Shown one piece after another: positions 1-4,366 of a stretch of DNA of 5,771 nt; within the stretch, counting starts at the first letter, position 1; each line of letters starts with the position of its first letter. The notes beneath the pieces are model-generated. The model saw only the letters and a list, made by a program, of their open reading frames with translations. It searched no databases and was not told the origin of the DNA. The position numbers and the translations under genes are program-made. The stretch comes from CBDTTW01 sp965363675. Lineage in GTDB: Bacteria; Bacteroidota; Rhodothermia; Rhodothermales; DASSAV01. The DNA lies in the NCBI GenBank assembly GCA_965363675.1, contig CBDTTW010000191.1:1-5771 (forward strand). The letters are read 5' to 3'.

Positions 1-933
1 GTCGACGTCGGCGACGGTGCCGCACGGTGCCGTCTGCACCTGCGGCGCGATCTTCTTCACGAGCCCCGCGAGCACGGTGCCCGGCCCCATCTCCACGAAC
101 AGCGCATCCGGGTGCGCGGCGGCGAGCGCCTCGCCCACGGCGATCCAGCGCACGGGGCTCGTGAGCTGCGCGAGCAGCAGCCGGCGCGCGTCGGCCGCCG
201 TGCGCACCGCGCTCGCATCCACGTTCGCCACCACCGGGAACGCCGGATCGGTCATCGCCGCGCCCTCGAGCGCCGCGCCCAGGCCCGCGACCGCCGGCTG
301 CATGAGCGGCGAGTGGAAGGCGCCGCTCACGGCGAGCGCCATCGCGCGCTTCGCGCCGGCCTCCTTGCAGAGCGCCATGCCGCGCTCGACGCCCGCCTCG
401 TCGCCCGAGATCACGATCTGGCCGGGCGCGTTGTAGTTGGCCGGCACGACGACGCCGCCCGAGGCCGCCGAGGCTTCCTCGCACAGGGTTTGCAGCGGCG
501 CGTCGTCCAGGCCGAGCACGGCGGCCATGGCGCCGGGGCGGCGCTTGCCGGCCTCCGCCATCTCCAGGCCGCGCAGGCGCACCAGGCGCAAGCCCTCGGC
601 GAAGCTGAGCGCTCCGGCGGCGGCCAGGGCGCTATACTCGCCGAGGCTGTGGCCGGCGGCCATATGGGCGCGCAGGCCGGTTTCTTCGAGCGCCTTCATG
701 GCGGCCAGGCTGTGCAGGTACAGGGCCGGCTGCGTCACCTCGGTCTGGCGCAGGGCCTCGGCGGCCTCGGCCTCGGGCAGGCCCTCGCCGGACATGACGC
801 CGCTCAGGTTGAAGCCGAGCCGGTCATCGGCTTCGTCGAAAAGGCGGCGGATCTCGGGGTAGGCTGCGGCCAGGTCGCGGCCCATGCCGGGGTGCTGCGC
901 CCCCTGGCCGGGGAACAGAAACGCTGTCTTCAT
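1..933 (-). CDS. fabD: Malonyl-CoA:ACP transacylase FabD (3' end beyond the window)
   Basis: FabD transfers malonyl from malonyl-CoA to acyl carrier protein, giving the malonyl-ACP extender for type II fatty-acid synthesis in the cytosol. I translated 311 codons with no stop. Visible family motifs are FPGQG (residues 7-11), the nucleophile elbow GHSLG (94-98, Ser96), Arg121 in the RLRG segment that binds the malonyl carboxylate, NYNAPGQ (166-172), and GAFHSPL (204-210) with catalytic His207. E. coli FabD has about 309 residues, so probably only the last few codons and the stop are missing. The ATG at 931-933 fits the family N-terminus (MKTAFLFPGQG). No Shine-Dalgarno sequence precedes it. It lies 33 nt after the fabH stop, so the two are probably co-transcribed. 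Oddity: alanine and leucine codon choice changes sharply about half way through (see findings). Identification is firm. Confidence 0.96.
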   Translation of the reverse strand, partial: MKTAFLFPGQGAQHPGMGRDLAAAYPEIRRLFDEADDRLGFNLSGVMSGEGLPEAEAAEALRQTEVTQPALYLHSLAAMKALEETGLRAHMAAGHSLGEYSALAAAGALSFAEGLRLVRLRGLEMAEAGKRRPGAMAAVLGLDDAPLQTLCEEASAASGGVVVPANYNAPGQIVISGDEAGVERGMALCKEAGAKRAMALAVSGAFHSPLMQPAVAGLGAALEGAAMTDPAFPVVANVDASAVRTAADARRLLLAQLTSPVRWIAVGEALAAAHPDALFVEMGPGTVLAGLVKKIAPQVQTAPCGTVADVD

Positions 934-966
934 GAACGTGCGAAAGGAGAACGGAAGCGGAGGGCT

Positions 967-2019
967 TTAGCGCCGGAACATCTGCTCCAGCGTGACCATT
1001 TCTTCGTCGCGCTCGACGCGCTGGCTGAGCGAGCCGTCGTAGCCCCACTTGACGTAGGCGGCGCCCCAGGTGAAGCCGGCGCCGAAGGCGGCCAGCACCA
1101 GGTTGTCGCCCTGGCGCAGCTCGCGCTCCCAGTCGTAGAGGCAAAGCGGGATGGTGGCCGCCGTGGTGTTGCCGTAGCGCTCGATGTTGAGCATCACCTT
1201 GTCCGTCGAGATGCCCATGCGGCGGGCGGTCGCGTCGATGATGCGCAAATTGGCCTGGTGCGGCACGAGGTACCGGATGTCGTCGGCGGTCATCTCGTTG
1301 CGCTCCATGATCTCGGCGGCCACCCCGGCCATGCCTTCCACGGCGTACTTGAACACGTGGCGGCCGTCCTGTTGGAGGTAGTGCATCTTGCGCTCGATGG
1401 TCTCGTGCGTGGGCGGGTGCAGGCTGCCGCCGCCGCGCATGCACAAAAGCTCCCAGTTGGAGGCATCGACGTGCTTGACCGAGTCGATGACGCCGTAGCC
1501 CTCGGTGTTGGCCTCCAGGATGACCGCGCCGGCGGCGTCGCCGAAGAGGACGCAGGTGTTGCGGTCGGTGTAGTCGATGACGGTGCTCATCTTGTCGGCG
1601 CCGATGACGAGCACGCGGCTATGACGGCCGCTTTCGATGAAGTGGGCGCCCGTCGTGAGGGCGAACAGGAAGCCGCTGCACGCCGCCGAGAGGTCGAAGC
1701 CCCAGGCGTTCTTGGCCCCGATGGCCTCGGCGACGAGGCACGCCGTCGAGGGGAAGAGCATGTCCGGGGTGATGGTCGCCACGATGACGACCTCGATGTC
1801 CATCGGGTCCATGCCGCGCTTTTCGAGCGCTTCGCGGGCCGCCTCGGCCGCCATGAACGAGGTCGCCTTGTCGGGGTCCCAGAGGATGCGGCGCTCGCGG
1901 ATGCCGGTGCGCGTGAGCACCCATTCGTCGCTGGTTTCTACCAGGCGCTCCAGGTCGGCGTTCGTCAGGCGATCTTCGGGAAGAAAGCGCCCGACCGAGG
2001 TGATGGCAGCACGTATCAT
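967..2019 (-). CDS. fabH: Beta-ketoacyl-ACP synthase III FabH
   Basis: FabH (KAS III) carries out the first condensation of fatty-acid synthesis, joining an acyl-CoA primer to malonyl-ACP with loss of CO2. The 350-residue protein is complete. It shows TRTGIRERR (36-44), FPSTAC (89-94), the active-site AACSGF with Cys114, the VPHQAN motif with His254 (252-257), GNTTAA with Asn284 (283-288) and the glycine-rich GAGFTWGAA (313-321). The Cys-His-Asn triad is intact. It is longer than E. coli FabH (317) mainly through a charged tail after about residue 326. The ATG at 2017-2019 gives the usual start just before the first beta strand (MIRAAITSVGRFLP) and has no Shine-Dalgarno sequence. Spacing is 38 nt from plsX and 33 nt to fabD, consistent with one transcript. 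Primer preference (straight or branched) cannot be read from the sequence with confidence. Confidence 0.97.
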   Translation of the reverse strand: MIRAAITSVGRFLPEDRLTNADLERLVETSDEWVLTRTGIRERRILWDPDKATSFMAAEAAREALEKRGMDPMDIEVVIVATITPDMLFPSTACLVAEAIGAKNAWGFDLSAACSGFLFALTTGAHFIESGRHSRVLVIGADKMSTVIDYTDRNTCVLFGDAAGAVILEANTEGYGVIDSVKHVDASNWELLCMRGGGSLHPPTHETIERKMHYLQQDGRHVFKYAVEGMAGVAAEIMERNEMTADDIRYLVPHQANLRIIDATARRMGISTDKVMLNIERYGNTTAATIPLCLYDWERELRQGDNLVLAAFGAGFTWGAAYVKWGYDGSLSQRVERDEEMVTLEQMFRR

Positions 2020-2057
2020 GGAGGTTGCAGTTGAATGGTAAGAACGAGGGCCGCAGC

Positions 2058-3062
2058 CTAGCGGTTGATCAGCTCGGCGATGCCGCCCGAGACGTTTTGC
2101 TCCACCAGGTCGGCGGCGGCCGTAACCAGGCGCTCGATGGCGCGCGCCGAGGATCCGCCATGTCCGATCAGCACGTTTCCATTGACTCCGAGCAGCGGAG
2201 CCCCGCCGTACTCCTCATAGTCGAATCGTTTGTGTACGCTTCCGGCCGCGCCGAGCAGCGCGCTGCGCTGGTCTTCCGGAAGCTCGCCGCCCTCGAAGGC
2301 GCGTTCGAGCATCTGGTGCAGCGCGGTGGCGATGCTTTCTCCAAACTTGAGCAGGGCGTTTCCTACAAACCCGTCGCACACAACCACATCGGCGCCGTGG
2401 TGTAACACGTCACGCCCTTCGATGTTGCCGACGAATTGAACGCCGTCCAGGCTTTCGAGCAGTTCATAGGCGGCTTTGACCGACTCGGAGCCTTTTCCGG
2501 GTTCTTCGCCGACGTTGAGCAGGGCCACCGTGGGCTCGGGGCGGCGCATGATGGTGCGGGCGTAGACGGCCCCCATCTGCGCAAACCGCACCAAGTGCTC
2601 GGGCTTGCAGTCCATATTGGCGCCTACGTCGAGCGCGATGCAGTAGCTCCGGGTGGTGGGGAAGAACCCCAGCACCGCCGGGCGGCTCACGTTTTCGAGG
2701 CGGCCGAGGATGAAAAGCGAGGCCGCCATGACGGCGCCCGTGTTGCCGGCGCTGATGAACGCATCGGCCAGGCCGCGCTGGTGCGCGCCCAGCCCGAGGT
2801 GTATGGACGAGCGCTGCTTTTGCTTGACGGCCGTGGCGGGCGCCTCGGCCATCGAGATGACCTCGGGGGCGTGCAGCACGGCGCAGTCGGGGCGGTCTTC
2901 GGCGCCGAGGCGGGCCAGCTCGGCGCGCACGGCGGCTTCGTCCCCGACGAGCAGCGTGTGGATGCGTCCACCCGAGGCGGCGGCGGCGCGCACGGCGCCC
3001 TCCACCACAACACCGGGGGCGTGGTCTCCCCCCATCGCATCTACCGCAACTCGTATCGCCAT
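2058..3062 (-). CDS. plsX: Phosphate acyltransferase PlsX
   Basis: PlsX is a peripheral membrane enzyme that converts acyl-ACP and phosphate to acyl-phosphate, the donor PlsY uses to acylate glycerol-3-phosphate; it links fatty-acid to phospholipid synthesis. The 334-residue protein is full length for the family. Motifs in order are VDAMGGDHAP (7-16), FISAGNTGAVMA (102-113), ALDVGANMDCKPEHL (143-157), LLNVGEEPGKGSES (181-194), VGNIEGRD (211-218), DVVVCDGFVGNALLK (225-239) and IGHGGSS (299-305). The ATG at 3060-3062 sits directly before the conserved first strand. The upstream sequence has only a weak, distant AAGG, not a convincing ribosome binding site. plsX follows rpmF after 189 nt, and a strong terminator lies between them, so it probably has its own promoter and heads a plsX-fabH-fabD unit. 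Identification is firm. Confidence 0.97.
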   Translation of the reverse strand: MAIRVAVDAMGGDHAPGVVVEGAVRAAAASGGRIHTLLVGDEAAVRAELARLGAEDRPDCAVLHAPEVISMAEAPATAVKQKQRSSIHLGLGAHQRGLADAFISAGNTGAVMAASLFILGRLENVSRPAVLGFFPTTRSYCIALDVGANMDCKPEHLVRFAQMGAVYARTIMRRPEPTVALLNVGEEPGKGSESVKAAYELLESLDGVQFVGNIEGRDVLHHGADVVVCDGFVGNALLKFGESIATALHQMLERAFEGGELPEDQRSALLGAAGSVHKRFDYEEYGGAPLLGVNGNVLIGHGGSSARAIERLVTAAADLVEQNVSGGIAELINR

Positions 3063-3155
3063 AGGTTGGATATGCCTTGTCCGCCGAAGGCCGGAAGAAC
3101 CGCAGATTGGGTCAGTAGGCGGCTATGTTACGAAATTTTTGGATTGCGCCGCCGC
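3063..3155 (-). promoter_or_regulatory. Probable plsX promoter zone and 5' leader
   Basis: This stretch lies between the intrinsic terminator and the plsX start. It has an AT-rich patch (about 3125-3145) containing TAACAT on the minus strand (3125-3130), a plausible -10. The nearest -35-like hexamer, TTGCGG (3152-3157), is 21 nt away, which is too far for a standard promoter. The need for a promoter here is inferred from the upstream terminator; the elements themselves are weak. A short GC hairpin (CCGGCCTTCGGCGG on the minus strand, about 3082-3095) lies in the would-be leader. Confidence 0.22.
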
Positions 3156-3217
3156 AAAAAATCATCGCGCCCCGGCTCGGCGCCTGCTTTGGTTCGCAGG
3201 CGGGCCAAGCCGGGGCG
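3156..3217 (-). terminator. Intrinsic terminator after rpmF
   Basis: A long hairpin has a perfect 10-bp outer stem (CGCCCCGGCT at 3168-3177 with AGCCGGGGCG at 3208-3217), a small internal loop, a perfect 7-bp inner stem (CGCCTGC at 3181-3187 with GCAGGCG at 3196-3202) and an 8-nt loop. Read on the minus strand it is followed six bases later by a run of six T (complement of 3156-3161). It lies 34 nt beyond the rpmF stop. This is the layout of a Rho-independent terminator ending the DUF177-rpmF transcript. The six-base gap before the T run may make it leaky. Confidence 0.7.
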
Positions 3218-3251
3218 GCGCGTCGCTTCTACCCGGGGAGCAGAGGCGGCG

Positions 3252-3443
3252 TCAGACGCTCTCCTTGGTCTCGATCATTTTGCGGCCGCGGTAGTGGCCG
3301 CAGTTGGGGCAGGCGTGGTGCATCTGCTGGGCATTGCCGCAGTTGGGGCACTCGACAAGCTGGGGCTGCTGGGCGCTGTTGAGGTACTGCGAGCGGCGCA
3401 TGGCCGTCCGCGACTTGGAGAATTTCTTTTTAGGGTTAGGCAT
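3252..3443 (-). CDS. rpmF: 50S ribosomal protein bL32
   Basis: bL32 is a small basic protein of the large ribosomal subunit. The 63-residue product has the typical lysine/arginine-rich N-terminus (MPNPKKKFSKSRTAMRR) followed by a four-cysteine zinc ribbon: CPNC at 32-35 and CPNC at 45-48, then the conserved GHYRGRK (49-55). All four zinc ligands are present, so this is the zinc-containing (C+) form. The ATG at 3441-3443 gives the standard start; no Shine-Dalgarno sequence precedes it. It follows the DUF177 gene after 68 nt, the usual pairing in many bacteria, and ends before a strong terminator. The MPNPK start resembles L32 of Rhodothermota/Balneola relatives as I recall them, which is weak taxonomic evidence. 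Confidence 0.96.
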   Translation of the reverse strand: MPNPKKKFSKSRTAMRRSQYLNSAQQPQLVECPNCGNAQQMHHACPNCGHYRGRKMIETKESV

Positions 3444-3478
3444 GGGTTCGGCTCGGGATGCGTAGGGTCATGAAATAG

Positions 3479-3499
3479 GAAAACAGGCGCGAAGCGCCT
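3479..3499 (-). terminator. Small hairpin with T tract between DUF177 and rpmF
   Basis: A perfect 6-bp stem (AGGCGC at 3485-3490 with GCGCCT at 3494-3499) closes a three-base loop. On the minus strand it is followed one base later by TTTT (complement of 3480-3483). It begins only about 12 nt after the DUF177 stop. It is too small to be a strong terminator; it could cause partial termination or act as an RNA processing or stability element that adjusts L32 output relative to DUF177. Confidence 0.35.
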
Positions 3500-3511
3500 T
3501 CGGGTTCCGTT

Positions 3512-4018
3512 CTAGGGGCCAGGGTCTGGGCCCGGTTCGCGCAGGGTGCGCAGTTTCTCCCAGCGGGGATCGAGGCGCTCCTGCCCTTCGGCCTCCGAGC
3601 CGAAGCGCAGCGGCAGCTCGGCCGCCTCGGCGCCCGGAGCGATGCAGCGCGCCGGCACGGCCAGCAGCAGCGTGTCGCGCACCGGCTCGGTCAGGTCGAT
3701 CTCCTGATCGGCCGGCAGCAGCGGGCGCACGTCGTCGTGCGCGCTTTCGGCGGCGCGCAGGTGCTCGGGCGGCGCAAACAGCACCGTGTAGGAGCCTTCG
3801 AGGCGCTGGTCGAACAGGGCCAGCGTGCGGTCGCATTCGAGCCGCGCCAGCGCCGAGGCGTCGAAGCGGACGAGGATGCGGTCCGTGCTGCGCTCCAGGC
3901 GCAGGCGCACCTCGGCCTCGGAGAACCGCTCGGGGTCAAGCCCGAGGTCCTCGGCCGTGGGGTGCAGCTCGAAGGTGTGCACCCCCAAGCCCAGCGGTGT
4001 GATCTTGATGCTCAGCAT
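3512..4018 (-). CDS. DUF177/YceD family protein, probably linked to 23S rRNA or ribosome assembly
   Basis: The 168-residue acidic protein matches the DUF177 (YceD) family, whose genes usually sit directly before rpmF. The bacterial YceD family and its plant relatives are associated with 23S rRNA accumulation or processing; the biochemical role is not settled. Family-like features are an N-terminal strand (MLSIKITPLGLGVHTFEL), a central LECDRTL segment (60-66), IDLTEPVRDTLLLAVP (107-122) followed by Cys125, and a C-terminal DPRWEKLRTL (150-159). I chose the ATG at 4016-4018. A TTG at 4043-4045 would add nine residues (MRKSAPPRR), but it lies inside a perfect palindrome and extends past the family's usual N-terminus. 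There is no Shine-Dalgarno sequence. The proline-rich tail (EPGPDPGP) is not typical. It is the first gene of the minus-strand cluster, and the gene order supports the assignment. Confidence 0.85.
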   Translation of the reverse strand: MLSIKITPLGLGVHTFELHPTAEDLGLDPERFSEAEVRLRLERSTDRILVRFDASALARLECDRTLALFDQRLEGSYTVLFAPPEHLRAAESAHDDVRPLLPADQEIDLTEPVRDTLLLAVPARCIAPGAEAAELPLRFGSEAEGQERLDPRWEKLRTLREPGPDPGP

Positions 4019-4031
4019 ACGGCGCGGCGGC

Positions 4032-4051
4032 GCGGACTTGCGCAAGTCCGC
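4032..4051. repeat. Perfect 20-bp palindrome before the DUF177 start
   Basis: GCGGACTTGCGCAAGTCCGC is a gap-free inverted repeat centred at 4041/4042. It lies 13 nt upstream of the DUF177 ATG and downstream of the predicted minus-strand promoter, so it would be transcribed into the leader, where it can fold as an 8-bp stem with a four-base loop. As DNA it is a natural site for a dimeric repressor; as RNA it could mask or mark the start region. The sequence is certain; the function is inference. Confidence 0.6.
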
Positions 4052-4073
4052 ATTTACCTAAACGTCAGAATGG

Positions 4074-4104
4074 TTAAAATACGAAAGTCGCCGCCGGATG
4101 CAAT
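4074..4104 (-). promoter_or_regulatory. Candidate promoter for the DUF177-rpmF transcript
   Basis: On the minus strand ATTG (complement of 4101-4104) is followed after 19 nt by TATTTTAA (complement of 4074-4081). This resembles the Bacteroidota primary sigma pattern (TTTG near -33, TAnnTTTG near -7), matching 3 of 4 and 4 of 6 fixed positions. Read as a classical promoter it is TTGCAT-16-TATTTT. Transcription would start near 4067, giving a leader of about 50 nt that contains the palindrome. Confidence 0.35.
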
Positions 4105-4158
4105 ACGCGCGCCGTACGGGCGGCGCCCCTGCGAAAACGCCTTCGGCTAAAATCCACG

Positions 4159-4166
4159 ATTATAAT
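4159..4166. promoter_or_regulatory. Symmetric ATTATAAT, possible -10 on either strand
   Basis: The octamer ATTATAAT is its own reverse complement and contains TATAAT on both strands (4161-4166 plus, 4159-4164 minus). It stands in a short AT-rich island in GC-rich DNA between two divergent genes. No good -35 is found at 16-18 nt for the plus-strand copy, and no extended -10 TGn precedes it, so promoter activity is uncertain. Confidence 0.25.
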
Positions 4167-4190
4167 TTGCGTTCGGGGCCGTGGCGCCGC

Positions 4191-4219
4191 TTGATGTTAT
4201 ACCGGCGGCACGTTACCAT
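4191..4219 (+). promoter_or_regulatory. Candidate dnaA promoter
   Basis: TTGATG (4191-4196) and TACCAT (4214-4219) are separated by exactly 17 nt and each match the classical -35/-10 consensus at 4 of 6 positions. A start near 4226 would give a dnaA leader of about 140 nt that includes the hairpin at 4278-4303. If the host uses the Bacteroidota-type sigma factor, this classical match means less. Confidence 0.3.
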
Positions 4220-4277
4220 ATTCATCACCAGGGCAACGGCGCGCCGCCCGGCATCCCGGCGCCTCTACGCTTGCCAC

Positions 4278-4310
4278 AAGCCTCGATTTCAGGGTTGAGG
4301 CTTTATTTGT
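4278..4310 (+). terminator. Terminator-like hairpin in the dnaA leader
   Basis: AAGCCTC (4278-4284) pairs perfectly with GAGGCTT (4297-4303), extendable by one G-T and one A-T pair into the loop. It runs straight into TTTATTTGT, seven T in nine bases. The T tract follows only in the plus direction, so it is oriented like a terminator reading toward dnaA, 64 nt before the dnaA ATG. No plus-strand gene in the window needs it, so it either ends a small RNA or works as an attenuator in the dnaA leader. The run TTTATTTG (4302-4309) also matches TAnnTTTG at 5 of 6 fixed positions, but without a partner element at the right distance. Confidence 0.5.
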
Positions 4311-4366
4311 CTCTGCCGCCCGGCCCTCCGGCAGCCGCGCAGAAACCGCGACGGCGCCGCACACGC

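Larger units (their letters stand above)
4019..4366. other. Divergent intergenic region between the DUF177 gene and dnaA
   Basis: These 348 bases hold no credible gene. Going left to right they contain a 20-bp palindrome (4032-4051), a promoter-like pair for the minus strand (4074-4104), a GC hairpin (GCGCCG at 4109-4114 with CGGCGC at 4121-4126), a tiny GCG-AAAA-CGC hairpin (4131-4140), an AT-rich island with ATTATAAT (4159-4166), a promoter-like pair for dnaA (4191-4219), and a terminator-like hairpin (4278-4303). No match to the DnaA box TTATCCACA better than 6 of 9 was found, so I do not call an origin. The region is clearly less GC-rich than the flanking genes around 4052-4082 and 4145-4170. 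Confidence 0.6.

Noticed and set aside
10..33. Direct repeat of CGGTGCCG near the left edge
   Set aside because: It lies inside the fabD coding frame in a GC-rich, codon-biased stretch; two short copies are not evidence of a repeat element.
112..2034. Long plus-strand reading frame opposite fabD and fabH
   Set aside because: It is antisense to two certain genes, is extremely rich in Arg, Ala, Gly and His, and shows no domain. Long antisense frames are expected in GC-rich coding DNA.
2436..3473. Plus-strand reading frame across plsX, the gap and rpmF
   Set aside because: It is antisense to plsX and rpmF and runs through the terminator hairpin; the composition is that of a shadow frame.
4016..4045. 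TTG start giving a nine-residue longer DUF177 protein
   Set aside because: The TTG lies within the palindrome, the extra residues (MRKSAPPRR) do not fit the family, and an ATG follows at the expected position.
4109..4126. GC hairpin GCGCCG/CGGCGC as a terminator
   Set aside because: Neither strand has a T tract directly after the stem, and such 6-bp GC stems are common at this base composition.
4150..4158. Possible DnaA box aaATCCACg
   Set aside because: It matches the consensus at only 6 of 9 positions and has no neighbouring box in a regular array.
4098..4298. 66-codon plus-strand frame whose stop falls in the terminator-like stem, resembling a leader peptide
   Set aside because: Third-position G+C is only about two-thirds, well below the neighbouring genes; there is no ribosome binding site, the product is Arg-rich without pattern, and the start lies upstream of the best dnaA promoter candidate.
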